From Mallotus nudiflorus (lineage: Eukaryota; Streptophyta; Magnoliopsida; Malpighiales; Euphorbiaceae), in the NCBI GenBank assembly GCA_947683625.1, contig CANTUR010000892.1, positions 876,001 through 940,000 on the forward strand: a stretch of DNA of 64,000 bases, written 5' to 3'. Made by a program: the position numbers and the translations under genes. Within the stretch, counting starts at the first letter, position 1; each line of letters opens with the position of its first letter. A model generated the notes under the pieces. That model saw only the letters and a program-made list of their open reading frames with translations, had not been told where the DNA came from and did no database searches. Positions 11,972-24,780 of the stretch are shown piece by piece.

Positions 11972-14929
11972 TTAAATTACATTTTAATTAAATAAAAGTT
12001 AAAATTATCTGATTAAAATAGAAAATAAACTATTAATTGGCCTTTGGACTTGAAGCCTTAAGCAATTTGGTAACTATCAAATTTCGATATCTGATTTCTT
12101 AGTGCACAAAATTTGGTGCCATGTGCATGAGCCAGGTGTTTGCTTTAACTAATTTATTTTGAAAGAGGAATTGCAGAACGTTTTGGGAATTGAAAGCACC
12201 CTGTGACATGCCAAAGTTTTCTTTCAATTACATTTCATGTTCGCTTAGGTTTGTTTTCATAGATTTTATTAATTCTTTTGTTTGTTTTGTAGATGTTTGA
12301 AGGAAAAAAAAAAAAAAAAATCTTGTTTGATTTTGATTACTAACTGGAATGTTTAGTGATAGAGGATCTGTTTATTCCGCAGAAAAAATGACTTTTCTTT
12401 CTGGAAAACGTATTATTTTCTGACATTTGATTGCAATTATTGGAAAATATTTTTCAGGCGTTTGGTGGACGTCAGTGAATCTCAATTTTCCGACACTTTA
12501 TTTGAACATAAATGTAATTTGCCGGAAAGTTGCAGATAGGACAAAATTTCACCAAGCATTTTCAGCTAATCAGAAACCTATTTCCGTCAATGAGATTTGA
12601 CTTGTTTTTCTTTCTTGGGAAAGAAAATACTTTACAATCAAATCACTGATTGCTTCAACCATGCGATACAATAAACCGTTTGAATATTTTCCCTCTAATA
12701 TAATTTAAATATGTTTCCTCTTATATTTTCCTACAATAAAAAAAATATTTTTTAAATATTATTTATATATAATATAATTAAAATAATATATCATCTAAAT
12801 ATTACAAATATTTAAAATGCAAAATAGAATTTAAAAATTAAAAATAGTATCTTAAATTTATAAATATAATATACAATCTGAATATTTTATTATATAATGA
12901 GATTTTTTATTAAGGATAATTATATTTTTATATATTTTTTTACATTTCAATTCTAAAATTTTTAAAATATCTTAATTTTAATGTTTTAAATAAATAATAG
13001 TTTTATGTTCATTTATGAATTATTTTATTATTTAATTTTTATAATGATTATATAATTTATTTAAAAAATTAGGTAAATAAACTAAAAATTAAATCAAAAT
13101 TATATGTCATATATATCATCAGTGATAAATCTTGTGCGTTAAAAAAATACTTTTTAAAATATGAGACAAATTTTATCTTAAATTAATTATTTTTATAATA
13201 ATAATTAAATTATGAATCAGAGAAACATGTTTTCTTATTTGAATGTTCAAATAATTACTATAAATATCCAAATTTAAAAAATATATATTTTTAAATATTT
13301 TTATCTAATTTAAATCTAACTGAGTTCAACAATCATTCGAAATCTACCACAAATTATAATATTGAGAAACAAATAAAGTTTATCCAAATACAAAATATAT
13401 TTATTCATTTATAATATATTAATTAAAATGATATATTTAACAATAATTAAACTACTTAGTTAATTAATTAATTTATGATTGCAATTCAGCTAATAATTTA
13501 AGAAAAATATTATTTTTAATTTTTTAATTTTTTATATTATTTTAATGAATCGTATAATTATTTTGAAAATAAAATATTATAACAAGTCATAAATAAAAAT
13601 ATTTATTTATTTAAAATATAACAATAAAAATTAGTAGTAAATGTAAAAAAATTAATTTCAAATGTTGACTGATAAAAAATTACTTTGACAGACAAGTAGG
13701 ATTAACCAAAATTTTTTTTAAGAACTTAGAAAATTTAATAATAAAAAAATTTGGTCATAGAGCTTAATTGTAAAACAATATATAATTTTTAGAACTAAAA
13801 ATATATGTATGACTTTTTATTAACAACTAGTCACAAACCATGGACTACAAATAATATATATTTAGAATAAATAATTCAATAATTTTAATAAAGTTAAAAT
13901 ATAAATTAATCAAATATAAAAATGAAAACTTAAAAAAGTTATTGCAATAATTTTGTAATAACTAAAAAAATTGTACGTAGGGTGCTGAGGTTGATACATG
14001 TTTATATAGATTAATATAGGCTGAGGAAGTGGATATAGGTTGATATGGGTTGCTCAGTTGATATAGGTTGCTCAGTTGATATGGGCTGCTAGGTTGATAT
14101 ACGTTGCTCAGATTGATAAAGGTTGCTCAGGTTGATGTGGGTTATCATGTTGATAAAGCTTTAGGAAGTTGATAGGGGGGTTGATACAGGTTGCAAAAGG
14201 AAAAGAAGAAAAAGACAAAAGAGCAGATTTATTTATGGTGAACGTCGGGCTGCTATGGAGTAGAGAGATGTGATTTCCACAAATATTCATTTTAGTCTTT
14301 AAATTCTTTTTTTTTTTCCTACGTTAACCATTCAAACGACCTTAATTAATATAAAATTTTAACCATTGCATATCCTCAAAGTTTTTTATGCACTAGTGGT
14401 GTCCGTTTTAGCAGAACAAGCATAGAAAATTTCAGATTTCACTCTGAAATTTCTATCCAAGTTGTCAATGTCGAAATACTCACCTCATTGCCATTCAGCC
14501 AAAACCACTACTGGTACCTCATTTCCCATTATCTCAAGAGTCTATAGACGCTAATTTTGCATTCAATCTTCACCGTTTGAATTTTTTATGAATTTTTTGA
14601 TAATTTTCCATTTTATTTTTTGATCTCTTAATTGTGTGTGCATTTTGATGTGTTTGAAGCTATATTTGCATTCTACAAATTGTTGTGAATGTATTGGTAT
14701 ATTTTGTTTGGTTAGGTATTGTATTTCTGATGAAAAATTTGACGGATCCACTTGAATTCTGGCAAAAAATGATAATCAACTCGGACAATTATGAATTTAT
14801 TTTTAATAAATAGCATATAATATGGTGATCAATTTTCATAGCTGGAGTTTAGTCAAATTCATTACACCTTGTGAGATAAACATTCCAAAATGGTTATAAC
14901 AGAAATTATTTTATTTCCGTTTAAATTAG
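11171..14929. other. AT-rich intergenic DNA without a supportable gene
   Basis: 11176-11580 continues the sequence broken by the solo LTR at 7998 and is moderately complex, but I recognise no family. An (AT)n run occupies about 11929-11966. 12100-12660 is moderately complex single-copy-looking DNA. 12660-13980 is almost pure A/T. A small inverted repeat, ATTTCAGA..TCTGAAAT, lies near 14430-14455. Short minus-strand open frames at 14108-14290 and 14563-14751 show no recognisable domain and are not annotated. Confidence 0.55.
13986..14200. repeat. degenerate minisatellite, about 20-bp unit
   Basis: Imperfect repeats of a unit close to GGTTGATATAGGTTGCTCA run through the segment, clearest at 14035-14150 (GTTGATAT..GGTTGCTCAG several times). 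The unit length varies between about 19 and 22 bp. No function is evident. Confidence 0.75.
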
Positions 14930-17900
14930 TTTAACTCGAAAATATTCCTTAAACCTCAAAATTAATCATTTTTGTGTTTGCAGGATTATTTTGATAATTT
15001 CTTGATTTTTATAAAATTTTAATTTTTTTAGAATTTATTTAAAACTATTTATTAAATAAATATTTTAAATTATTTATAGAGTTTAGGAGTAGGAGGTGCA
15101 GAGCTTACGTAGCCGAGGACACATTCATAAATAAGAATTTTATGCGATAAAATATAATATTATAAAGTTGAATATGTAATTTAATTTTATACGGTATAAT
15201 TATGACCATGGATTTTAATAGCATGCATTATTCCTTTATTTTATTGTTGTTAAAAATTTTGGGAAGATATTTTACTTCAGTCTCATTTTATTATATTTTA
15301 TTTTGTCAATAATATACATATGTTTTGGAAGAATGATAAAACGTGCTGTTTGGTGGATGTCACTAGAACCATCTTTGTCTGGGTTAAATATGGAGTTTAT
15401 TTGTAATATTTTGAGTTTTTAAATAATTTTAAACTGCATCGAGATATACAATATTAATAATTTATATATATATTTGATTATTTAATTAGTTTATTATTTA
15501 TTAAAGTCATTTTTAATTATTTTAAGTCTCTTACGTAAAATTTTTCAGAGAGTTTTATTTTCGGGAAAATTAAAACTTAAATAAATAATTATTAATTATT
15601 TTGGATGGTTTTGTGAATTTGTATGAGTCTATACACGATTTTAATTGTCGTATTAATATACGTACATATACATGTATATATACACCTTTAAATAATTAAG
15701 GTTTATTTTTAATTAAATTTATATTATATAGTTTTAATAATTAATATGTATATTATATATGTATATGTATATAGATATTATTATTTAGTTGTTTGGTATA
15801 TATTAATTTGAATATAATATTCATATATTATAATAATATAAATTAAAGTTATATATATATATATATATTTATAAAATCAAAAGTTTAGCATATTTATGAA
15901 ACTGCCATCGACTTCTCCATCTCCATGCTCGATGCCTCCCACCATTTTCAGCCATTGTAATGTCTGTTTTTTACCGTTGGTGTGCCTCTCAGCCGTCCTC
16001 CTCCATCCCAAGCTTCCTTCGCCGCCCTCTCTTTCCTTTTCCGGCTTTGTTTGGCTGGTTTTCTTCCAAGAAACCGAAAATCATCCCCAACTCCGATCAC
16101 CTCGTTTCCAGCCACCGTTTGGAGTGCCATCGGTCTCTATCTCTTGCTTGAGCTCTGGTGAGTGTATTTCTAAGCTTGGTTTCATTTGATTTGGTCTAGA
16201 TTTTTCCTAGGTTTCCAATTTTCAATTTCGGCCTATGTGTGTTCTTGATTTTCTTGAGCTTTAATTTTAATGATTCAAGCTAAATTCCTTTACAAATATT
16301 GATCCTAGTAGCTCAATCTACATGCTGCAATTTTTGTGGAATTTTTGGGAATTATTTTGATTTTTGTGAATTTTTTATTATTTTATTAATATTTTCTAAT
16401 TTTCGTAAATTAATTAATTAAATTATGAAATTGTGATTTATGGTGTTTATAGGTGTTAAAATGAATTTTAGAATTTAATTTTTAATTTTTATGATTTTTG
16501 TATAATTATTGTGAATTTATTTAGTTTATGTGATTTTTAGAAAATTAGGGTAATTATGTATTTTATTGAAATTAATTGGTTAATTGAGTATATTTGTTGA
16601 TATTATTGAATTATATATTGAGAAATTAATTTTTGAGTAATTATACTATTTTTAGTGAATTTTTGAACAATTATAGTGAATTTATATATAGTAGGGGTAT
16701 TTTGATAATTTGGAAATAAATTGGCTAAAAATATAATTAAATTGGTTTTAATAGTTATTTGAGGTATAAAAATGATTTCTACAAATTATTTAGTATTTTT
16801 AACTAATTAAAACTATTTTTCAAAAATTATTTTCAAATTATATATAATATACTATTTTTCTAAATAAATGAGTTACTATCGATTTTTAATATGTTTTAGG
16901 GTTAGTTATGTAATTTTTAATTATAAAATGAATTTTGATTAATATTTATGAATTTATCGAGAATTATGGATTTTTAATACTATTTTATTAAAATTAGGGT
17001 TTTATTTTAATTATTGATAAAATAATTATTTTTAGTGTTTTAAATATCTAAATTGCTATATTTTGGTATAATAAGGGTATTTTTGGCATTTTAAATGTGT
17101 TATGTGTTACCTCGTGAATTATGAACCTCGATCGGTAGAATAATAGTTTGGGAGTCCGACTGAGGGATTATGAGACTGTGTTTATTCGAAGTGTGTTTCT
17201 TTGCAGGACCGGCTCTACTCTTTGAGTAGAGAGATGTCCGTTTTACAGGGGAGGTTTTGCTGAATTTTTGGTAGAATTCTTGTAAAACGTAATGTCTGGT
17301 CGAATTCCTATTCTGATTTTGTGTTCAGTATTTATAGATCGAGTCTCTAGAATTTCAATAGACTTATTCTAATTCCGTATTGCCGTTTGTTTGTTTAGTT
17401 GCACCGAAACCGAGGCCTAGTGGACTAGGCCCGTCGGACCTGTCTCGTGGAGTGCACAACTGTGAGTTGTTATTTTATATATACGTGTTTTAGGAATGCA
17501 TGTTTAAGAAATGTATGTTTAAATTCTATGAATTTTGCATAAATGATTTAATAAATGCTTAGGTATATTTTAGGTATGTTCTAGTATATTTTTGGTATAT
17601 TTTAAATTAAATACATGTTTTATTATTGAATTATACTTAAAATGTTTTTAAGTATATATATAGTTTATTTCTAGTTTATTTTGTATTTAAACTAAATTTG
17701 TTTAACATATATATACTCGAAATATACTTGGTTTATTTTTGGTATATTTCTAGTATATATATGATTTATATTGTTATTTTAATTAATGTCATGCATCATT
17801 TATTTTAGGAATGTATGGATTTATTTATAAATGAAGGATATCAATAGAACGTGCTACCTAGTGGGCAGCTCTAGGACCGAGTACGTACCGATACAATGAT

Positions 17901-19667
17901 AGAATTTAGGTTAAATTACTAACCTATTTGTGGATATTGATCAGATTGATTTATTTGATGTGAGATGTGATTTGAGAGTGTGATTGTTGGAGCTCGGTTG
18001 ACCAAGTGTCTCGGGACTAATCACAATGACAGTCAGACTGTTGGAGCTCGGTTGACTTAGTGTCTCGGGACTAATCTACTGTCCAAATGGAACAAGTGAA
18101 TTTATTTGGAATAAGTGAGCCTGTATGGCTAGAGTGTTGTCTAACATTGTTTTGAGGTTGCGATCATTTAGGGTTCTATTTGATCCTTCATAAATGGATG
18201 TTATTTTCAGTATATATATAAAATGATTTTGCTACATCTGTGTGATTTTGCCTGTTTATATATTTATTATATATTATTGAATGTGTGCATTGCCATTTAG
18301 CTATGCATGTATATATATTATAACAATTCACTCAGTGAGGTCTAACTCCCCTCCGTTGACTATTTTTCAGGAGAGTCTTCGTCTTCAGACCTCAGTAGTA
18401 AACTCTTACGCCGGATTTCTTCTGCCCCGACTTTACTATGTAATCTACTTACTTGATTTTATTTTATATTCTAAACACTGCAATAGTTGTAGTTAAGTTG
18501 TGAGATGTTTACACATGTATGAGATTTATATTTTAAAAGATTGAAACGAGAATTTGTATTAAAAGATTATATATATATGAGATGGATTTGTGTTATTAAA
18601 TCTGTCGGTGGATTATTATTTTATTTATGAGATTTAATTCTGATGCATAATGTTTTATTTATTTTAATTTATGTTGCGTGCTTTATTTTATTTTTAAAGG
18701 CTTGCTATGGGTACCGGATTCGAAAGAATTCCTGTTCCCCAGTGCTGGTCTTGACTCCCTGTTTTGGGTCGTGACACTGTTATATGTTAGTATCTAGCTC
18801 GTTTGAACTTGTTCTCTTAGGTAATATTATTTTAAAATTTGAGCTCGGTGGAGCATGTTCTCTCGGGCTAGAATTGATATGTAACTTGGTTGAGCTTGTT
18901 TTCTCAAGACACATTGATAATGAACTAAGTGATTTGACTTTGATTGTAACTTGATTAAGCATGACCACTCGGGACAACAATCATTTTCATTTGGATTTAA
19001 GAGAATGAAAAGGCTAGTAAAATTGAGGTTTAAGGTTCTCCTATGACTCCACTAAAGGTTTTGTTTCATTATAAAATATCATTTTCATATGATGGCATTT
19101 TTATATTAAAGAGATTTATAGATATTGGAAAAGCATATTTTTATAAAAATGATTTTATCAAAATAAAGGATTTTAAATCTTTATTTATTTGATGAATTTA
19201 ATGGTTTTAAATAAGTATTTGGAAAATCAACATGCATGTTATAACATTAATTCACTCAGTAAAATTTGATTCTCCTCAATTTTATTTTTCATAACTTCAC
19301 TGACAGTATGTCACTTGTCATCTTCTGTGCTGGGTTTTTTTCTCTCAGTTATTCTATGTGGGTTTATTACACATGTATTATGTACTTGAATTCTAGATAC
19401 CGCAGTCATTAGATCATTTGTATAGCTTGTATTTATGAATTGTATTGTGAAGTTGTAGTGATTGAAAATATATATTGGGAGTGTTATTTCCTTTCAACAG
19501 GTTTTGGTTTTGTCTTGGTATAGAGAAAATTTTGCCGGATATTTTTTAAACTTTTAAAATTTGTTAATTTTATTGTAAAAAATTTCTAATGCTTACAATG
19601 GGTTTTAAAATCTTCATGTTTTTCCATTCCATAGTGTCAGTCATGTGCCCTTAGAATTTGAACTATA
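14930..19667 (+). mobile_element. decayed relative of the LTR family, split by the solo LTR at 15402-18776
   Basis: Sequence on both sides of the inner solo LTR reads as one old LTR. The left side has TTTTTGTGTTTGCAGGA (about 14970), a GTAGCCGAGGACA block (about 15110), and AACGTGCTGTTTGGTGGATGTCACTAG (about 15340), which corresponds to the family's AACGTGCTACCTAGTGGGCAGCACTAG. The right side carries GAGCTCGGTGGAGC..TCTCGGG units (18840-18970), a TTCACTCAGTAAAATTTGATTCTCCTC block (19250) and an end related to the LTR 3' end (19600-19667). It is closest to the divergent copy at 39933. The left boundary is approximate. Confidence 0.7.
15402..18776 (+). mobile_element. solo LTR, Ty3/gypsy family, nested in an older LTR
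   Basis: It starts TGTAATATTTTG and ends GGGTCGTGACA, 3375 bp. The flanking pentamers are TTATT (15397-15401) and CTGTT (18777-18781). They differ by two transitions, so the target duplication is probable but decayed. The copy keeps GTGAGT at 16157, TTGCAG ending 17206, a perfect CTCTACTC/GAGTAGAG hairpin (17213-17231), CGTTTTAC/GTAAAACG (17239-17246 and 17282-17289), GTGAGT at 17462 and TTTTTCAG ending 18370. The short proline/serine-rich open frames near 15896-16189 belong to the GC-rich block and are not gene calls. Confidence 0.9.
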
Positions 19668-19721
19668 AAGAGGGATACTTATCAAATTTTAAAATTAATG
19701 ACTTTAGAGCTCAATATTTAA

Positions 19722-19760
19722 TCTATACTAGCGGGTGACCCACGCGATGCGTGAAAGACT
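19722..19760 (+). mobile_element. Helitron-like 5' terminus
   Basis: TCTATACTAGCGGGTGACCC follows an A and continues into a small GC-rich block (CGCGATGCG) in otherwise AT-rich DNA. A 5' TC, a CTATACTA-type start and insertion after A are typical of plant Helitrons. I could not find a convincing 3' hairpin plus CTRR end. The element's extent, possibly reaching the captured gene fragments up to about 24900, is therefore unproven. Confidence 0.45.
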
Positions 19761-21721
19761 ATTTTTTATAAATAATATTTTATTTTAAAATATGAAATAA
19801 AGTTATATTTAATGATACATTGAAATTAATTATTTTTTTTAATTTAGTGAGAAAATAATAAAATGTTGATGCTTGTTATTTTTTATAATGGGAATAAATA
19901 TATCGAAATTATGGAATGAATGCGTATAAACGTAATTTTGTTACAAAAAACTACATAATTCGTAAATTGTAGAGAAAGTAAACAAATACTTCATAGTCAA
20001 CAGATTGATCACAATACTAATAAGTTCATAGCACAATATTTGATGGAAATTTAGAATTTATGCTAGTCATTTTTGAAAATTGTAACTTTTATGAGATGAG
20101 TATTAACATTATATAATTCAAACGCACATGTATTTTCTTCAGAAAGACAATTATCTCTTGCGAACAATGACCATCCAACGGACGAATAGCCACCTTCATA
20201 AGTACGATGAAAGATTAATTTAACCTTCTATTTTTTTTATTGAACTGTCAATATAACCGGTATATTCCGTTCTTTTTTTAAATTGTTTTAAAAAATATAG
20301 TGGGACATTCTACAAAAGATAAAATATATTAGACATATATAACATTGGCAGTGAAAGTGTAATTTGAATAAACATACCAGCAGAGGGTGTAACTTTGACA
20401 ACCATTGATAGATATGAATTTTGCTACATCTTCTTGCGAGGATTATATATATATATAATGAAAATTAATAATTAATCCAAAAATAAAATATTATAATTAA
20501 TAAAATAAAGGATCACAAAATACAAAATAATGAGTCATTAAGATAATATTTAGTGCAAATAAATTATTAAAATTAAAAATCTAATTAATAAAAATACCAA
20601 TTTTCAAAATTAAAATAAAAACATAAAATTAAAAAATATTGTACATGGCAAAATAAAAAGTCATAGCAATTAAATAAAGAAAAATCAAAATTTTAAATAA
20701 TTTACCATATGTATGATTACTTTTTATAAACTATGGTTGTGACATCAAAATAATCATTTTAAACTCAATTCATATAAAATATGAAAAAAACATAAAAATT
20801 CAAAAAATAAAAAAATATAACTTAATATAAAATTTACAATCATCAATAAAATTGCTAATAAAAATTTAACATAAAGCAAATAAAAAATAATAAGAGTATT
20901 ACTTATGCAATAAGAGCATCACAATAAAAAAATTAAATTTTCAAAATCATTCTCATGTCTATTCTGTATAGGTTAAAAGAGAAAAGTGAAAATGATTATT
21001 TTAAACTCACTTCATTTGGTGATATGTTTAACTATAAGAATATTTATAAATATATAAGAAAATATATGAAAGGTCAAAAATAGTATATAACTTAAGAGAA
21101 AAATAAAAATTAATCATAACAATTAATGATTCAAAACTCTTTAAATTTTCAAGATAATTTAAAAAATAGAGACCTTTTAGTTTTTTAAGATAATTGAAAA
21201 GATATAGGTTAGATGTGAAATTTATGAAATGAAATAAAAATAAAATAATGATTATGATTCATAACTCTTTAAATTTTCAAAATAATTTAAAAATAGAGAC
21301 TTTTTGGTTTGTCAAGGCAATTGAAAAGATGTATATTAGACGTAAAATTTTGGAATAAAGATAAAATAAAATACAAAAATTAGAAAAAATAGAGAATTGC
21401 CATAGTTGCAAAGTTAGCTCGCGAAATGGTAAAAAATTAAAAGTATAAAGTTGTTAATATGAAAAATTTTAAAAATTAAATGAATATATTTCCAAAATAA
21501 ATATAATTTGAAATATTCGTGTGTAATATTTTAACTTGAGGCCAAAACCATCTCAATGATTTAAATGCTTAGAATCAGTTTGGCAAATAGAACCCAAAAC
21601 CTACGAAATTTTCCAACCTATCATGAGGTTCCCATTAATTATAAAATGAAAGGAGATAATCTGGAAAAGAAAAGAGCATTACTATCACACAAGTTTTGAT
21701 GAAAAGATTTAGACCAAAAGA
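19761..21721. other. AT-rich DNA, probably the interior of the Helitron-like element
   Basis: No gene is supported. A direct duplication of about 125 bp occupies roughly 21118-21245 and 21246-21370; both copies include ACTCTTTAAATTTTCAA, AAAATAGAGAC and AATTGAAAAGAT. The remainder is A/T-rich and without open frames worth reporting. Confidence 0.5.
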
Positions 21722-22440
21722 GAAGTTTCATTACTTTTCATTTAACAGAACCAAAAGAGGCATTATTGCCCACAAAGACATGGTGCTGACAATTCCAATG
21801 AGGACAAATGTAGAAAGGAGCTGGGACACTTGACCCAGAAACATATTCACAAATATAGCAACATTCCGATCAATGTCCCCAAGATCCTTTGCAAACCTAT
21901 TGACAATACGTCAAAGTGCATTGGTGTGAAAGAAGACCATTGGAGCTCCCAATATGGACTTCAACATAGCATCATGCAACCTTCTGGCAGCAAAAAGACT
22001 TGATATAATTAACCAATATGAATTTAACAATGTAACCAAAACTTGTGATGGAAGAAGGAAAAAGGAATTAGATAGAGAAGACTTTATATAAGAAAATTCA
22101 TTTAGAACAAATGTTATTTATCAGATGGTAAAGATGATTCCACTTCTTTAGCAGGCAGCGAAAGCCCCCGAATGACTGATTATATCAAAATGGACAAATG
22201 CCAGATGATGATTAGATACACATGAAATGCAACTTACGTCCAATCGATTCATACCTGACCAATTGATAAAACAAAGTAGATGAGATCGTAGTAAAGAGGT
22301 CCGTGACTCTTTGTAGTTCCTTGATCTGTCTAATTACTCAACCAAGTACTACTTGAAACTCGTAAAACTTCTGTCTGGACATAGCACATGAAGAGTACCT
22401 CCTAATGCATTCTTATACCTGACATAAGAGTATCACCATG
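21722..22440 (-). pseudogene. fragment of an ABCC (MRP-type) transporter gene, second transmembrane domain
   Basis: On the minus strand two exon-like pieces read as the second membrane domain of plant ABCC1/ABCC2-like vacuolar conjugate pumps. The upstream piece (about 22440 down to 22254) includes YKNALGG, then after a frame change VQTEVLRVSSSTWLS, THGP-like SHGPLYYDL and LSIGQ, followed by GTATGA. The downstream piece (about 22062 down to 21722) includes LLNSYWLIISSL, RRLHDAML, GAPMVFFHTNAL, RIVNRFAKDLGDID and LSTFVLIGIVSTMSLWAIM. The intron between them (about 22063-22253) sits after GQ. In-frame stops interrupt it (after WLSN, and where the Gly of the LGRI motif should be). No nucleotide-binding domain is nearby, so this is a captured, dead fragment. 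Confidence 0.85.
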
Positions 22441-24388
22441 CCCTTTAGAATTTAAGGAGAAAAAAATTAGAAAGGGTGGATATGCAAAGTGAAACTGGCA
22501 GATAGCTCCTATACCACATAGCACTAACCAATAAGCTTCTTTTCATGGTCGCCCACATCCCTCCCTTTTCTTTTACCTCATTCAAGTGAAAATGCAGTCA
22601 TTCATCTACGTTGATGTTTAGTTGTTGGGTTCCTTTTCAATTTGTTTTCCCTTCGACATCTTGAAATTTTCGGAGTCTATGAGGCTACTTAACCACACCA
22701 TTATTTTGGTCTCCCTCAGATAAACTTTTTGTTTATTGATTAATACGATCATATAACAACATGTAAAAAAAATAGCAAAGAGAAATTTAGGATCACGATG
22801 CAATTAAAACATTTCCTCTCCAACCCATTAATAAACCTCTGAGATGCCTTCCTGTAACACACCCTTTCTCACAACAGTGAACTCTTAAATTCATGTGGCA
22901 TGTAAACCATATTGAATGCCATAAGCATGTATTATTGTCACAAACTAAACTTTCCAATCTTCCCAGATGAATTACAACTCCAAACATAAAAATAAGCATA
23001 TAAGATTATAAGGTGAGAGGAGAAAGATATGCTAGAAAAGGCAATCATATTTTTAGCAGTCAATTGGCAAGGCAGACTAAACAAGTGAATTGCAATAGAA
23101 CATGGCAAACCCATAAAAAATAAGCCCTTTTTTAATCTGAATCTACATATGATTTTCATCAGAAGAGAACTCATCAATCACCAGCTATGAAAAAAAGAAG
23201 AAAGAATAATAAAAATGCAAACTTTCACATGTGAAGATCAATTATAGTAATCAATAAAAGACGTACATGCCAACCCATCCAAGTCAGTGAATGAGGCCCT
23301 ATTTAGTAGGAATACGGTATCCAGGAAGCATCAGTGTTCCTGTGAAGTCACCCATAACCCAACCCAATTAAATTCAAAGCCAACCACTAAAAATTCTCCA
23401 AAAAGATTGTAACTTTAATTAATCTTATCTATCAAAGATCAGATTGGATGCCAAAAAGAAAAAGAGAACAGGGAGGAAATTTATGATTCAAAGTACTACA
23501 GTAAGATCCTAGCAAAGTGATGGGCACAAGCGAATTATGCACTTAAACTCTAAAAGCAGGAGTTGCAGCTAGATAATTAACAGGTGAATGAAAGATTTCA
23601 AAAAGCTATTATCTTTTGTAATTATTATCTTTTATATTTTTTTCAATATTCAAAAGATCAAAAGGAATGTGAAGTAAAAATTAAATGGATATTATTGAAT
23701 TAAAGGTAGAAAATAAATTAAAAAACCTGCGACAGGGGAGAATCCTTCATGGGGAAGCTCATAATCATCTTCTCGCAGGCTTTTGCACAAAGGAAAGTCA
23801 TCAGCTACTTCACCAAAAGATGGCAAGTATTATGAGAAGCACATATTTGACAGGCATACATACATGCATTCAGGTATATATAACCAAAGATAAGCCAATT
23901 GCATAAATGCATACAATTAAACTACAAAAAAAACCAAATAGTTTCAGTTTTTTCTTTGAAAAGATGAAACAGAGAACAATGTTATGACCTGAAACAATCA
24001 GATGCGATGGTGGGAATTTCCTCTAAAGATGATTTAGACTGGAGGCTAGAAGAAGACTCTATTCTCTGTTGCAATTGACATTAATTCTAGAATTGTCGCC
24101 AATCAGTTGACACATAAATACAATATTGCAAGAAAAAACAGTAATTGAAAAGCAAGAATTCATAATCCAGTACCAATGGTATCAATCTAAGAGATCGGAA
24201 TGATGGTAATAAAAAAAGGAAACAAAAACAGAGGGAGATTTTAGGATCGGAAAGATCAAAGGAACAAGTAAACCAAAGAATTAAAGAACTCATGTCTTTC
24301 TCAGCTAAAACCTTTTAAAATCCCTCTCCACCCAGATTCCCATCAAAATTTCTTTCTTTTCTTCTAATAACACCAAGCTGCAGCATTC
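22441..24388. other. intergenic or captured non-coding DNA between the ABCC and BAHD fragments
   Basis: The sequence is more complex than the AT-rich deserts, as expected of intron or UTR material carried with captured gene pieces. I found no further ABCC exon that I could defend. The several 60-80 codon open frames (for example 22793-23177 minus, 23685-23906 plus) have no recognisable motif. Confidence 0.45.
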
Positions 24389-24780
24389 ATGCCCATCATA
24401 TTATGCTTTCTTCAAATAGTATCTATCAACAATATCTCAATGCTCTCCTCTCTTCTCTTTCCTCCATTTCAACCCAAAAGACTGCATTCTATAGCACCAC
24501 CGGTGGTCAAGACTCTTCCACCAAGGTATACAGTCTGTGCCTTTACTGAGGGAAGTTCAAAACCATTGCTGGCAGCTCAGATCACTGAGCTTGAAGCTGG
24601 TATCTTTATTGATCGCACTATTAATCAAATGGTGGCTGATGGCTCATCATTTTGGCATTTTCTTCAATTTTTTGTCACAGATTAGTCATCGATTTGTCAA
24701 GATTTCCAAGGCTCCTATTCTTGATCATCAGTTTGCATGGAGGAACACACAAAACATAAGCGATACAGAGCAGTGAAATC
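24389..24780 (+). pseudogene. fragment of a BAHD (HXXXD-type) acyltransferase gene
   Basis: The frame at 24389-24682 reads KPLLAAQITELEAGIFI, then TINQMVADGSSFWHF, which matches the active-site region of plant BAHD acyltransferases (acyl-CoA-dependent transfer to alcohols or amines). The catalytic histidine of HXXXD is replaced by glutamine (NQMVADG). A one-base frameshift follows FWHF; the next frame continues the family's sequence as FFNFLSQISHRF and ISKAPILDHQF until a stop near 24776. The N-terminal quarter, and the C-terminal half with the DFGWG motif, are absent. It lies in opposite orientation to the ABCC fragment about 2 kb away, consistent with independent capture by one transposon. 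The true fragment start is unclear; 24470 is the first clearly family-like position. Confidence 0.75.

Noticed and set aside
14000..14190. CRISPR-like array
   Set aside because: Units are about 20 bp, degenerate and contiguous with no spacers; it is a minisatellite in a plant genome.
22618..23177. Minus-strand frames of 60-80 codons as small genes
   Set aside because: No motif, overlapping frames, and location in what looks like intronic or captured DNA next to the ABCC fragment.
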